A stretch of 64,000 nucleotides of DNA. Origin: Nocardia ninae NBRC 108245. GTDB lineage: Bacteria > Actinomycetota > Actinomycetes > Mycobacteriales > Mycobacteriaceae. Position 1 is the first letter of the stretch; every line of letters starts with the position of its first letter. The stretch lies in the NCBI RefSeq assembly GCF_007990755.1, contig NZ_BJXA01000011.1, positions 62,001 to 126,000 on the forward strand. Direction: 5' to 3'. A program made the position numbers and the translations under genes. The notes beneath the pieces are model-generated. The model ran no database searches and was not told where the DNA came from. It saw nothing but the letters and a program-made list of their open reading frames with translations. Of the stretch, positions 1-8,683 are shown piece by piece.

Positions 1-1085
1 TCGACCGGCACGTCCAGCGGGTTCTTCTTGCTCTCGCCCTTGTAATCCTGATAGTTGATCTTGTCGTCGGTGATCCCGAACGCCTGCCTGGTCGCGGCGA
101 TGTTGCGTTGGATGTACTCGCTTTCCTTGTCCGCGGCGTTCGGACGTACTGAGAACTGCTCGACCACCAGCGGCCACACCGCGCCGACCAGGATCGAGGA
201 CAGCACGAGCAGCGCGGCCGCCATCGCGGGCACCCGCAGATCGCGCAGCACGATGCCTGCGAAGAAGGCGAGCGCGCAGATCACCGCGATGGAGAGCAGG
301 ATCAGCTTGGCGGGCAGCACCGCGTTGATGTCGGTGAAGGAACCACCGGTGAAGGTGGGCTCCTTACGACTGCTCATCAACAGCTCATAGCGATCGAACC
401 AGTACGCGATCGCCTTGAGCAGCACGAAAACCCCGGCCAGCACGGCCAATTGGATGCGCGCGGCGCGGGTCAGCGTGCCCTCGCGACCACTCAGCCGCAG
501 ACCGCCGAAGATGTAGTGCGTCACCAAGCTGGCGAAGAACGCGATGACCACCGCGACGAACAACCAGTTCAGCACCATCCGATACAGCGGCAGCTCGAAG
601 GCGTAGAAGCTGACGTCGAGATGGAACTGCGGGTCCTCCTCGCCGAACTTGCTGCTGTTCAAAAACAGCTGCACGGTGACCCAATTCGACTGCGCCACCA
701 AGCCGGACAGCAATCCGAGCAGTACCGGGATGCCGACACCGAACAACCGCAGCCTGCTCATCACGGTGGTGCGGTAGCGCGCGATCGGATCGTTCGGCCC
801 GGCCACCGGCACGAACACCGGCCGCGAGCGATAGGCCATCAGCAACGCCAGCCAGACGATCACGCCGACGAAGATCGCCACGCCGACGAACAACAGGATC
901 CGGGTCACCAAGACCGTGAGATACACCTCGCGGAAACCGACTTCGCCGAACCACAACCAATTGGTATAGGTGTCGGTCAGCCGTGGACCGAGTAGCAGCA
1001 ACGCCGCTAAGGCAATGGCCGCCAGCAGCAGCACGCGGCTGCGTCGGGAAAGCGAAGGTAAGCCGGTGGGGGGCCGCATGCCCAC
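1..1085 (-). CDS. UPF0182 family membrane protein (N-terminal part, cut by window edge)
   Basis: About 361 N-terminal residues of a large integral membrane protein; the rest lies beyond base 1. It begins [17 protein letters not shown] and has about seven hydrophobic segments (around residues 17-32, 50-85, 105-125, 165-190, 205-228, 260-282 and 288-312). The last part in the window is a soluble stretch with [14 protein letters not shown], typical of UPF0182 (COG1615) proteins, which usually run to about 1000 residues. GTG at 1085 is chosen because MGMR is the usual family N-terminus; ATG at 1079 is the alternative. The M. tuberculosis neighbour in this position is Rv3193c. The biochemical function of the family is unknown. 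Confidence 0.88.
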   Translation of the reverse strand, partial: MGMRPPTGLPSLSRRSRVLLLAAIALAALLLLGPRLTDTYTNWLWFGEVGFREVYLTVLVTRILLFVGVAIFVGVIVWLALLMAYRSRPVFVPVAGPNDPIARYRTTVMSRLRLFGVGIPVLLGLLSGLVAQSNWVTVQLFLNSSKFGEEDPQFHLDVSFYAFELPLYRMVLNWLFVAVVIAFFASLVTHYIFGGLRLSGREGTLTRAARIQLAVLAGVFVLLKAIAYWFDRYELLMSSRKEPTFTGGSFTDINAVLPAKLILLSIAVICALAFFAGIVLRDLRVPAMAAALLVLSSILVGAVWPLVVEQFSVRPNAADKESEYIQRNIAATRQAFGITDDKINYQDYKGESKKNPLDVPV

Positions 1086-1310
1086 GATGCCACTCTCCAA
1101 GGTCCGGCGGCACTCGCGCCGATACAGCAGGCCGAGACGCCGCAGTCCGATAGTGCGGGGTGGTCCTTACGGACCGTCGGGGCCCACTCTACGGAATCGG
1201 ACACTGATCACATGCTCTGCCCGCGATTCGACGCTCGAAAATCCGCTCCCGGCGCAAATTCGAGCGCCGAACTCGGGTTTGTGAATAGCGTGTCCAGTCG
1301 ATTTGATTGG

Positions 1311-1916
1311 ATGTCCCCCGTGACTCCCGCAGATCTGCACGCCGAATTGGTACTCGCCCGCGCCGTCCGGGAGGTGGCCGATTTCGTCGACGCCGAAGGG
1401 TGGGGAAGACCGCCGCAGATGTTCGCGCTGGTACCCACCGCCGACCTGATCGCGGCGCAGCCGGAGCTGCTCGAGGAGGTCGACGAGGCCGCCGAGCTCA
1501 CTCCTGTTGCGCAGGAGTCGTATCCGGACGAGGTGACCGGCGGCTCGGTGGCGCTGGACGAGTACCTCGCGACCACCAGCTGGCCGCCCGCCGTCCAGGG
1601 CTGCGTGCTGGTGCAGGAGATCGTGGTGCTGCCGCCCGACGCCGAGTCCTCCCTGGACGAGGCGCTGGTGCCGCTGCTCGCCGACCACGAGGCGGCCGAC
1701 GCCGCCGCCAGGGCCGCGGCCGAGTCGCATCCGGAGCGGCGCGAGGCCCGTCTGTTCGCCGCGGTGCTGCGCGAGGGCGCGTCGCTGAGCCTGCTGCAGT
1801 TGCGACCCGAAGAGGACGCCGACGACTTCGGCGATCTGGACCTGCGCACCTACCCGAACCTGGCGCCCAACCTCATCGACGCGCTGCACGCCACCCTGGA
1901 GTGGGCAGGCGACTGA
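1311..1916 (+). CDS. PPA1309 family conserved protein
   Basis: A 201-residue soluble acidic protein. It resembles the actinobacterial PPA1309 family, which is conserved but uncharacterised. It opens with LHAELVLARAVREVADFVDAE and contains GWGRPPQMFALVPT and the late stretch DLRTYPNLAPNLIDALHATL. There is no signal peptide and no membrane segment. The frame is open upstream to 1212, but conserved-looking sequence starts only at ATG 1311 (or GTG 1320). It lies between the divergent UPF0182 gene and the convergent YlbL-type protease gene, 5 bp from the end of the latter. I can assign no enzymatic role. Confidence 0.75.
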   Translation: MSPVTPADLHAELVLARAVREVADFVDAEGWGRPPQMFALVPTADLIAAQPELLEEVDEAAELTPVAQESYPDEVTGGSVALDEYLATTSWPPAVQGCVLVQEIVVLPPDAESSLDEALVPLLADHEAADAAARAAAESHPERREARLFAAVLREGASLSLLQLRPEEDADDFGDLDLRTYPNLAPNLIDALHATLEWAGD

Positions 1917-1921
1917 CCGGC

Positions 1922-2947
1922 TCAGCCGCAGCTGACGGTCTCCTTGCCCGCGTTGATGTCGTTGAGCGATTGCACGGCGCCGGTGAGGTTTTCGACCTTG
2001 ACCAGGCGCAGCCCCTCGGGGGTTCGCTGCTTGGCCTCGTTGCAGTTCGCGGCGGGCACCATGAAGGTCTCCGCGCCCGCGTCGCGCGCGGCCATCATCT
2101 TGTATTGGATGCCGCCGATCGGACCGACCTTGCCCTCCTGATCGATGGTGCCGGTGCCCGCGACGAACTTGCCGCCATCGAGCTCGCCGGGGGTGAGCTT
2201 GTCGATCAGCGCGAGGCTGAACATCAGGCCGGCCGACGGTCCGCCGATGTCGGCGAGGTTGAAGGTCACCTGCAAGGGCGGGCGCGCACCCTCGCCCGGT
2301 GTGACGCCGAGGTAGCCCTTGTCCTTGTCGTCGGGTCGCGCACCGAGGGTCACCTGCAAGGTCTGCTCGGCGTTCTCGCGGCGCACCTGCACGGTCAGCT
2401 GCGCGCCCGGCGGCTGCTCCGACACGGCCGTCACCACGTCCTTCGGCGCGGCGATCGGCGCGCCGTTGATGCTGATGATCTCGTCACCGGCTTTCAGCAC
2501 ATCCTTGGCCGGGCCGTCCTCGGCCACCTTGCGCAGCAGCACCACGGTCGGCATGTTCAGGTAGTGCAGCGCCGCGACCTCGGCATTGCCCTCGGAATCC
2601 TTGAAGTCCTGCTGGTTGGACTTGTCGATCTCGTCCCGCGACACACCGGGCGGGTAGACCTCGGCGCGCGGCACCAGCCCGTACCTGCCGCGCGCCCAGA
2701 ACCCGAACGCCTTGAAGATGCTCAACCCGTCGTGCACCGACACGGTGGTCATATTGAGGTGACCCGTCGTCGGGTCCACCTCGGTGCCGCGGACGTCGAC
2801 CACCTCTTTGCCCTCGACCTTGCCGAGGGTGTTGAAGGTGGGGCCGGGGCCGAGTGCGACGAACGGCACAGTGAGCACGCTGCCGAGGGCGCCGAGCACG
2901 AGCACCGGGATCAGGGCGGCCACCAGGGTGAGGATCCGACGATTCAC
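1922..2947 (-). CDS. YlbL family membrane-anchored PDZ / Lon-type (S16) protease
   Basis: Predicted 341-residue protein with one N-terminal membrane anchor (about residues 4-28), a PDZ-like substrate-binding region (about 115-205) and a C-terminal Lon-type S16 serine protease domain. The S16 signature DIGGPSAGLMFSLALID carries the presumed nucleophile Ser238, and GGIQYKMMAA carries the presumed general base Lys283, so the dyad looks intact. The family acts at the membrane in extracytoplasmic quality control or regulated proteolysis; the substrate here is unknown. GTG 2947 (NRRILTLVAALIPV) is chosen because the frame upstream is Arg-rich and not conserved; GTG 2956 is also possible. The M. tuberculosis counterpart in this order is Rv3194c. 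Confidence 0.88.
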   Translation of the reverse strand: MNRRILTLVAALIPVLVLGALGSVLTVPFVALGPGPTFNTLGKVEGKEVVDVRGTEVDPTTGHLNMTTVSVHDGLSIFKAFGFWARGRYGLVPRAEVYPPGVSRDEIDKSNQQDFKDSEGNAEVAALHYLNMPTVVLLRKVAEDGPAKDVLKAGDEIISINGAPIAAPKDVVTAVSEQPPGAQLTVQVRRENAEQTLQVTLGARPDDKDKGYLGVTPGEGARPPLQVTFNLADIGGPSAGLMFSLALIDKLTPGELDGGKFVAGTGTIDQEGKVGPIGGIQYKMMAARDAGAETFMVPAANCNEAKQRTPEGLRLVKVENLTGAVQSLNDINAGKETVSCG

Positions 2948-3073
2948 CTGGACCACAGTAGTGATGGCCGCCGTCGAAGGACGCCGGAGGCGGACATTCG
3001 GTGCTCGCGCGCGTCCCCGGTTTCGCGCCGCGCGAACATCAAGTGCCTGCACTACACGCGTAATGTTGGCCGT

Positions 3074-4501
3074 ATGAGTGACGTCCCCTTCGGATTTTCG
3101 GACCGCGACGACGACGACCGCAAGCGCGGTGACGAGCCGGGCGGTCCCGAGTCGAACAATCCGTTCGGAGTGGGTGGACCCGGTGGCGGTTTCGATCCGT
3201 CACAGCTCGGCCAGATGCTGACCTCGCTCGGCCAGATGCTCAGCGGCATGGGTCAGCCCGGTTCGGCGCAGGCCGGTCCGGTGAACTACGACGTCGCCAA
3301 GCGACTCGCCCGGCAACAGCTCGGGTCGAGCGTGACCCCGGTGTCGGCGAGCACCGCGAGTGCCATCGCCGATGCCGCGCACCTCGCCGAGCTCTGGCTC
3401 GACGGCGCGACCACCCTGCCCGCGGGCGCGACCAAGACCGTCGCGTGGACCGCCAACGACTGGATCGAGGAGACGCTGTCCACCTGGCAGCGGCTGTGCG
3501 ACCCGGTGGCGCAGCAGATCTCGGGCATGTGGACCGCGTCCCTGCCGGAGGAAGCCAAGGAGTTCGCGGCGCCGATGGTGGGCATGCTCGGTCAGATGGG
3601 CGGCCTCGCCTTCGGTTCACAGCTCGGTCAGGCGCTCGGCCAGCTCGCCAAGGAGGTGCTGACCTCCACCGACATCGGCCTGCCGCTCGGCCCGACCGGT
3701 ACCGCCGCGCTGCTGCCCGCCGCGATCTCGGACTTCAGCGCGGGCCTGGAACAGCCGGAGAGCGAGATCATGGTGTTCCTCGCCGCGCGGGAAGCGGCGC
3801 ACCAGCGGCTGTTCGGTCACGTGCCGTGGCTGCGCCAGCAGGTGCTCGCCGCGGTCGAGGACTACGCGCGCGGCATCCGAATGGACTTCTCCGCGCTGGA
3901 GGAAGCCGCCCAGGGCATCGACCCGATGGCGCTGACCGATCCAGGCAAGCTCGAGGAAATCCTGTCGCAGGGCGCGTTCGAGCCGCAGACGACACCGGAG
4001 CAGAAGCAGGCGCTGGAACGGCTGGAGACGCTGCTCGCGTTGATCGAGGGCTGGGTGGAGGTCGTGGTCACCGACGCGGTCGGCGATCGGCTGCCCGGCG
4101 CCGGTGCGCTGGCCGAGACCCTGCGGCGGCGCCGCGCCACCGGTGGTCCCGCCGAGCAGACCTTCGCCACCCTGGTCGGGCTGGAACTGCGGCCGCGCAA
4201 GCTGCGCGAGGCCGCCGCGCTGTGGCGCAGGCTCACCACCGACGCGAGTGTGGAGCAGCGCGACGGCGTCTGGGCCCATCCGGACCTGCTGCCCGACTCC
4301 AACGACCTGGACTCCCCCGCCGGCTTCATCGATGCGGTGATCGGCGGCGGCACCACCGCGTTCGACGATCCGCTGGCGCAGCTGGCGGAGACCGAGGCGC
4401 GCGAAAAGGCCGAGCGGGACAAGACCGACGCGGCCGATCCGGGTGCGGACGACGACCAGCCCGGTCCGGACCTGGGCAAGGACAGCGGCCCGTCCGCCTG
4501 A
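3074..4501 (+). CDS. zinc-dependent metalloprotease-like protein (DUF2342 / zincin_2)
   Basis: A 475-residue protein of the actinobacterial DUF2342/zincin_2 family, counterpart of Rv3195. The N-terminus is Gly/Pro/Asp-rich and disordered. The conserved core begins near NYDVAKRLARQQLG, and the metal-site motif lies near residues 235-250 (AAREAAHQRLFGHVPW). The C-terminus is a charged tail rich in Asp and Lys. No signal peptide is seen. The frame is open far upstream through the antisense of the ylbL-like gene, but ATG 3074 is the likely start. A TAATGT box lies 7 nt before it with no Shine-Dalgarno sequence, which suggests a leaderless mRNA. The substrate is unknown. Confidence 0.83.
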   Translation: MSDVPFGFSDRDDDDRKRGDEPGGPESNNPFGVGGPGGGFDPSQLGQMLTSLGQMLSGMGQPGSAQAGPVNYDVAKRLARQQLGSSVTPVSASTASAIADAAHLAELWLDGATTLPAGATKTVAWTANDWIEETLSTWQRLCDPVAQQISGMWTASLPEEAKEFAAPMVGMLGQMGGLAFGSQLGQALGQLAKEVLTSTDIGLPLGPTGTAALLPAAISDFSAGLEQPESEIMVFLAAREAAHQRLFGHVPWLRQQVLAAVEDYARGIRMDFSALEEAAQGIDPMALTDPGKLEEILSQGAFEPQTTPEQKQALERLETLLALIEGWVEVVVTDAVGDRLPGAGALAETLRRRRATGGPAEQTFATLVGLELRPRKLREAAALWRRLTTDASVEQRDGVWAHPDLLPDSNDLDSPAGFIDAVIGGGTTAFDDPLAQLAETEAREKAERDKTDAADPGADDDQPGPDLGKDSGPSA

Positions 4502-4514
4502 GTGTCCTGTTGAT

Positions 4515-4553
4515 AGCCACGAATCCCTGTGCATAACTACGGGATTCGTGGCT
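4515..4553 (+). terminator. 13-bp perfect hairpin after the zincin gene
   Basis: Arms AGCCACGAATCCC (4515-4527) and GGGATTCGTGGCT (4541-4553) are perfect reverse complements with a 13-nt loop. They lie 13 nt after the zincin stop and before the next start at 4588. There is no U-tract, as is common for actinobacterial terminator-like hairpins. An operator role for the downstream gene cannot be excluded. Confidence 0.5.
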
Positions 4554-4587
4554 GGTCGGCGCGTACGGGGTCCGCATACTGCCGGAC

Positions 4588-5493
4588 ATGACCTCACTGT
4601 GTCGTGGCCCGCTGCTGCCCCCGCAGATCGCCGTGCTGGTGCGTCCGTCCGGCGTCGTACAACTCGGCTGGCATCCCGAGACCGCCCTGCTGCTCGACCC
4701 CGCCGGGCTCGACGCCGACACCGTGCTCGCCTTCCTGCGCCTGCTGGACGGGACGCAGACGCGGCCCCAAATCGTCTGGCGCGCCGGGGAATGCGGCATC
4801 GAACCGGACCACGCGATGGCGCTGCTGGACGTGCTGGACGAGGCCGGACTGCTCGAGCATCCCGAGGACCGCGGCGGGCGGATCAGGTCGGTGCGGGTGC
4901 ACGGGCTCGGTCCGATGTCCGACGCGATCACCACGGGCCTGCGCAAACTCGGGGTGCGGCCGAGCCGTTCGCGCGACTACCGGCCGCACGCGGCCCCGGT
5001 GTCCGGTTGGCAGACCGACCTGGTGGTGCTGGCCGATGTGCTGGTCGCCGACCCGCGGCTCACCGACGATCTCGTGCAACACCGGATCGCCCATTTGCCC
5101 GTGCGGATCCGCGACGGCCGCGGCGTGATCGGCCCGCTGGTGCTGCCCGGCGCGACCAGTTGCCTGCGCTGTGCCGATCTGCTGCGCGCCGACTACGACG
5201 CGGACTGGCCGCACCTGGCCGCGCAGTTGCTGGGCCGGGTCGGCCACGCCTCGCCGGCCAAGATCGCGGCCACCGCGGCCCTCGCGGTGAGTGAGGTGGA
5301 GGCCGTCCTGGCCCTGTCCACCCGCCGGGCACCGGCCACCTTGGACGCGACGCTCGAGGTCGACCTGGACGCGTACCTGCTGGATCGGCGGCAGTGGCCG
5401 CGGCACGAGGACTGTGGCTGCCGCCGAATTCCGGCCGGGCTCACCGCGTGTCGAGATCGCCCGGATACCTCGACCGAGGCGGAGCACGAGTGA
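4588..5493 (+). CDS. E1-like / TOMM leader-peptide-binding-type protein (Rv3196-like)
   Basis: A 301-residue protein matching the actinobacterial family often annotated as a TOMM precursor leader-peptide-binding or cyclodehydratase-like protein. Visible landmarks are an N-terminal winged-helix-like segment (residues ~20-95), a degenerate ThiF-like core (VHGLGPMSDAITTGLRKLG) and two cysteine pairs, SCLRCAD near residue 192 and EDCGC near 275, which would form one zinc site. No ATP-binding E1 signature is evident. No precursor peptide, YcaO or dehydrogenase gene is nearby, so a RiPP role is not supported. It precedes the ABC1 kinase gene by 78 bp, the same pairing as Rv3196-Rv3197. Confidence 0.65.
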   Translation: MTSLCRGPLLPPQIAVLVRPSGVVQLGWHPETALLLDPAGLDADTVLAFLRLLDGTQTRPQIVWRAGECGIEPDHAMALLDVLDEAGLLEHPEDRGGRIRSVRVHGLGPMSDAITTGLRKLGVRPSRSRDYRPHAAPVSGWQTDLVVLADVLVADPRLTDDLVQHRIAHLPVRIRDGRGVIGPLVLPGATSCLRCADLLRADYDADWPHLAAQLLGRVGHASPAKIAATAALAVSEVEAVLALSTRRAPATLDATLEVDLDAYLLDRRQWPRHEDCGCRRIPAGLTACRDRPDTSTEAEHE

Positions 5494-5571
5494 TCGGGGT
5501 CACTGCCATCAGCGGTGTCTATTGCAAGATTGCCGTGGCTAAGAAGTGCTTCCTTCCGCCATGATGGGTAC

Positions 5572-6915
5572 GTGTCTGAGATCGTGCGCCGTCGCTCGTC
5601 CCGTAACGCCAAGTTGGCCAAGATTCCGCTCGGCATCGCCGGGCGGGCCGCCGTGGGGTTCGGTAAGAAGCTGGCCGGTGGCGACAAGTCCGAGATCAAC
5701 GCGCAGCTGAACCAGAAGGCCGCTGAGCAGCTGTTCACCGTGCTCGGTGAGCTCAAGGGCGGCGCGATGAAGTTCGGGCAGGCCCTCAGCGTGATGGAAG
5801 CCGCGGTGCCCGAGGAGTTCGGCGAGCACTACCGCGAGGCCCTCACCAAGCTGCAGGCCGCCGCGCCGCCGATGCCCGCCGAGACCGTGCACCGGGTGCT
5901 CGACCAGCAGCTGGGCACCCAGTGGCGGCAGCGGTTCCAGGAGTTCGACGACAGCCCCGCCGCGTCGGCCAGCATCGGCCAGGTGCACAAGGCGGTCTGG
6001 TCGGACGGGCGCACCGTCGCGGTGAAGGTGCAGTACCCCGGCGCCGACGAGGCGTTGCGCGCGGACCTCAAGACGCTGAACCGGATGACCGGACTGCTCG
6101 CCTCGGTCATCCCCGGCGCCGATGTGAAGCCGATCCTGGCCGAGATCACCGAGCGCACCGAGGAAGAGCTCGACTACCGCAACGAGGCGGCCAATCAGCG
6201 CGCCTTCGCCAAGGGTTTCGACGGGCATCAGGACATCGTGGTGCCCAAGGTGGTGGCCAGCGCGCCGAAGGTGATCGTCACCGAATGGCTGGACGGCACC
6301 GCCGTCTCCTCGATCATCCAGGCCGGTGCCGCGGACCCCGAGGGCACCCGCGAGCTGCGTAACCGGGTCGCGACCCTGATGGGCCGGTTCCACTTCTCCT
6401 CTCCCGAGACCGTCGGCCTGCTGCACGCCGACCCGCATCCCGGCAACTTCATGATGCTCGCCGACGGCAAGCTCGCGGTCATCGACTTCGGCGCCTGCGC
6501 ACCGCTGCCGAACGGCTTTCCCCCCGTGCTCGGTCAGATGCTCGCGCTCTCGGTCGAGGAGCGCTTCGAGGAACTGACCGAGCTCATGTACGACAACGGC
6601 TGGGTCATTCCCGGCCGCACTGTCACCCATCAGGAGATCGCCGACTACCTGCGCCCGTTCACCGACCCGATCAAGTCCGACTCGTTCCACTTCACCCGCA
6701 AGTGGATGCAGCGGGTCGCGGGCAAGGCCTCCGACATCTCCAGCCAGGAGATGAAAACCGCACGCGCCCTGCAACTTCCGGCCGAATACGTGATGATCTT
6801 CCGGGTGCTCGGCGGCTCCGTCGGCATCCTCGCCCAGCTCGACGCCGAACTGCCGTTCATGGAACTGGTCCGCACCTGGATGCCGGGCTTCCGCGAGGAG
6901 CGCACGGTCAGCTGA
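5572..6915 (+). CDS. ABC1/AarF (UbiB-like) atypical protein kinase
   Basis: A 447-residue ABC1-family kinase-like protein. The N-terminal KxGQ motif (GGAMKFGQALS, ~residue 65), Ala-rich loop plus catalytic Lys (ASIGQVHKAVW ... TVAVKVQYPG, ~132-155), catalytic loop (HADPHPGNF, ~284) and metal-binding DFG (VIDFGA, ~304) are all present. Family members bind ATP and mostly act as ATPases tied to quinone or lipid metabolism. GTG 5572 is chosen; the frame extends to 5515 without conserved sequence. The M. tuberculosis counterpart Rv3197 lies directly before whiB7 and has been linked to macrolide tolerance. Here two further genes separate it from whiB7. Confidence 0.88.
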   Translation: MSEIVRRRSSRNAKLAKIPLGIAGRAAVGFGKKLAGGDKSEINAQLNQKAAEQLFTVLGELKGGAMKFGQALSVMEAAVPEEFGEHYREALTKLQAAAPPMPAETVHRVLDQQLGTQWRQRFQEFDDSPAASASIGQVHKAVWSDGRTVAVKVQYPGADEALRADLKTLNRMTGLLASVIPGADVKPILAEITERTEEELDYRNEAANQRAFAKGFDGHQDIVVPKVVASAPKVIVTEWLDGTAVSSIIQAGAADPEGTRELRNRVATLMGRFHFSSPETVGLLHADPHPGNFMMLADGKLAVIDFGACAPLPNGFPPVLGQMLALSVEERFEELTELMYDNGWVIPGRTVTHQEIADYLRPFTDPIKSDSFHFTRKWMQRVAGKASDISSQEMKTARALQLPAEYVMIFRVLGGSVGILAQLDAELPFMELVRTWMPGFREERTVS

Positions 6916-7011
6916 ACCGGTGACCCGGCCCGCGACGCGAATTGCGGGATGCGGGGTCGCCGGTCGATTAACCTCATCCTCGGCTCGGATCGTCTCCGTC
7001 GACGAAGGGTG

Positions 7012-7434
7012 ATGACCATGTCGCGCACCGGTCGGATAGTCGGTGTCTCGATCGGCGCGGCCGCGGCGCTGGGGGTGTCGATGGCGCCGGTCGGTGCCGA
7101 ACCCGCCGCCGAGGCGCAGTCGGTGGTCTCACTGTCGGTGGGGCCGGGAGTATCGACCGAGGTGGGTGGCAAACGCGTCGTCAGCCTCATCTGTGCACCG
7201 AAGATCGGCGGCACCCATCCGAAAGCCGAGCAGGCCTGTGCGAATTTGGCGGCGGCCGACGGCAATATCCGGGCGCTCGCCGACTTCACCGTGCCGCCGC
7301 TGTGCTCCCAGGACTTCGTTCCGGTGGTCGCCGCCATCGACGGTGTCTGGCGTGGCGAACCGATCTCCGACCATGGCTTCTTCTCGAACGAGTGCGTCTT
7401 GCACGCCACCACGGTCGCGGTGTTCGACTTCTAA
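7012..7434 (+). CDS. secreted subtilisin-inhibitor-like (SSI family) protein
   Basis: A 140-residue secreted protein. An N-terminal signal peptide (about residues 1-27: basic start, hydrophobic GVSIGAAAALGVSMA, then VGAEPA) is followed by an SSI-like domain. The four cysteines expected for the family's two disulfides are present (LICAPKIGG, EQACANL, PPLCSQD, NECVLHA), and GGTHPKAEQAC is the characteristic core. Such proteins inhibit extracellular serine proteases. ATG 7012 is preferred, with AAGGG a few nt upstream; ATG 7018 is the alternative. The frame opens earlier at 6949 without support. The gene sits between the ABC1 kinase gene and an XRE-cupin regulator gene. Confidence 0.78.
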   Translation: MTMSRTGRIVGVSIGAAAALGVSMAPVGAEPAAEAQSVVSLSVGPGVSTEVGGKRVVSLICAPKIGGTHPKAEQACANLAAADGNIRALADFTVPPLCSQDFVPVVAAIDGVWRGEPISDHGFFSNECVLHATTVAVFDF

Positions 7435-7476
7435 GCCCTGGGAAGTATTCCGATCAGCGTGATGTAAACACGCGGA

Positions 7477-7544
7477 TTCCGTACCGCACTCCTGCCACTG
7501 TGCGATGGGATCGAGAGAGGTTTTTCGGCAGGTGCGGTACGGAA
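7477..7544. repeat. long inverted repeat spanning the start of the XRE-cupin gene
   Basis: Left arm TTCCGTACCGCAC (7477-7489) plus CTGCC (7492-7496) is matched by GGCAG (7527-7531) plus GTGCGGTACGGAA (7532-7544). That is 18 paired bases with a 2-nt bulge and a 30-nt centre. It lies after the SSI gene and covers both candidate start codons of the next gene. It could be a two-site operator or an mRNA hairpin sequestering the start. Confidence 0.7.
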
Positions 7545-8155
7545 GCGACGACCAGGCGCGGTGGCCTGGACTCGGCAATGTCGTGCACGACCGCAGGCGT
7601 GCGGCTCGGCTGACGCTGGCACAACTGGCGGCGAAGACCGAATTGTCGCAATCATTTCTGAGCCAATTGGAGAACGGGCGCACCAACACGAGCCTGCGCT
7701 CGCTGCAACGCATCGCCGACGCGCTCAGCACCACGGCGACGGAGCTACTGGCGGCGGCCGACAGCACGCCCGGCTCGGTGATCGTGCGCGCGGGCGAAGG
7801 CAGCCTCGACCAAACCGATTGGGACAACGACGGTTCGGTGCGCTCACTGGTGCACGGCGCCAGGGAACTGCGAGCGCTCGAGTTCACCGGCGGAACCCGG
7901 CGGGGCGAGCGCGAATTCACCCATGGCAACGACGAATTGATCTATGTGGTCTCCGGGACGATCACGGTCGTCGCCAGTGGCGAAGAGGTGATCCTGTCCA
8001 CCGGAGACTCCTATTACTGCCCGTCGGGCGTGCGCCACCGCTGGTGGGCGCACGCCGACGACACCAGAACACTACTGCTCGCCGTTGCCGACGGGCTGAC
8101 GGTCCGCCGGGCACCCCACGGGCCACGGCGAACCGGACTTCCAAAACCCCGGTAG
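7532..8155 (+). CDS. XRE family regulator with C-terminal cupin domain
   Basis: A transcriptional regulator of about 207 residues. An N-terminal helix-turn-helix of the XRE type (LTLAQLAAKTELSQSFLSQLENGRT) is followed by a cupin (ELIYVVSGTITVVASGEE ... LSTGDSYYCPSGVRHRWWA). This layout is common in regulators of small-molecule or stress genes; the cupin may sense a ligand. Two starts are possible. ATG 7505 has no Shine-Dalgarno sequence, while GTG 7532 has GAGAGAGG 11 nt upstream and is used here. Both lie in a long inverted repeat (7477-7544), which suggests autoregulation. The target genes are unknown. Confidence 0.83.
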   Translation: MRYGSDDQARWPGLGNVVHDRRRAARLTLAQLAAKTELSQSFLSQLENGRTNTSLRSLQRIADALSTTATELLAAADSTPGSVIVRAGEGSLDQTDWDNDGSVRSLVHGARELRALEFTGGTRRGEREFTHGNDELIYVVSGTITVVASGEEVILSTGDSYYCPSGVRHRWWAHADDTRTLLLAVADGLTVRRAPHGPRRTGLPKPR

Positions 8156-8165
8156 CACAACGCAA

Positions 8166-8200
8166 ACGAGCCGCCCACCGGGCAACGGTGAGCGGTTCGT
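8166..8200 (+). terminator. bidirectional terminator between XRE-cupin gene and whiB7
   Basis: A 15-bp stem with one mismatch and one G-U pair (8166-8180 with 8186-8200, 5-nt loop) sits in the convergent gap between the XRE gene (ends 8155) and whiB7 (ends 8286). On the + strand it is followed by a pyrimidine-rich CTGCTTTCTC. Confidence 0.6.
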
Positions 8201-8285
8201 CTGCTTTCTCGTTCGTTGGCTCGGCCCGTGTCAGGACCAACCGAATCGAGCACATCGACCGGAGGGAGGGAAGCTACTCCCGGAT

Positions 8286-8609
8286 TCATGCCGGGACCGC
8301 GATCTTGCGCGGACGGCCGCGCGGGCGCTTGCGTTCGATGACGACTCCCTGTTCGAAGATTTCGCCACCCCAGACACCCCACGGCTCACGCCGATCCATG
8401 GCTGCGGTCAAGCAGCCCTTCCGGATGGGGCAACTGGCGCACAGCGCCTTGGCCTGCTCCAACTGGTTAGGGCTCTCGGCGAACCAGAGATCGGGATCTC
8501 CGGCACGGCAAGGCAGCACCTTGTTGACCTCCCTGGCCCGGGTGATGGGGGCCACGGTTCGGCATGTCACGTCAGTAGTGGCCTCTGGCCATTCCTGGGC
8601 GGTGAACAC
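8286..8609 (-). CDS. whiB7: WhiB7-type iron-sulfur transcriptional regulator
   Basis: A 107-residue WhiB protein. The four cluster ligands are Cys34 (LPCRAG), Cys57 and Cys60 (LCASC) and Cys66 (GCL), followed by the WhiB turn GVWGGE and the C-terminal AT-hook RPRGRPRK, which is diagnostic of WhiB7. WhiB7 works with the primary sigma factor at promoters with an AT-rich element just upstream of -35 and induces intrinsic resistance to ribosome-targeting drugs. Start GTG 8609 has a strong AAGGAG (8616-8621) at 6-nt spacing. The gene lies downstream of uvrD2 as in mycobacteria and has a ~550-nt leader with an upstream ORF and terminator. Confidence 0.95.
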   Translation of the reverse strand: MFTAQEWPEATTDVTCRTVAPITRAREVNKVLPCRAGDPDLWFAESPNQLEQAKALCASCPIRKGCLTAAMDRREPWGVWGGEIFEQGVVIERKRPRGRPRKIAVPA

Positions 8610-8683
8610 GTCGTTCTCCTTCAGCTCGTTGCAGCGGTTCGTTGTGTGGTCCGCGAAACCGGTGCCGGCTGGCTGAAGGGCCG

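Noticed and set aside
1307-3073. In-frame extension upstream of the zincin start, giving a frame of over 1000 codons
   Set aside because: It runs antisense to the YlbL-type protease gene and through the PPA1309 gene in another frame; the translation is Arg/Gly-rich with no domain, and conserved sequence begins at ATG 3074.
4588-5493. Functional RiPP (thiazole/oxazole) biosynthetic cluster
   Set aside because: No YcaO, dehydrogenase, precursor or exporter gene in the neighbourhood; only one partner-like protein is present.
5539-6774. Minus-strand ORF of 411 codons opposite the ABC1 kinase gene
   Set aside because: Mirror frame of a kinase with all motifs; His/Leu/Gly-rich shadow translation.
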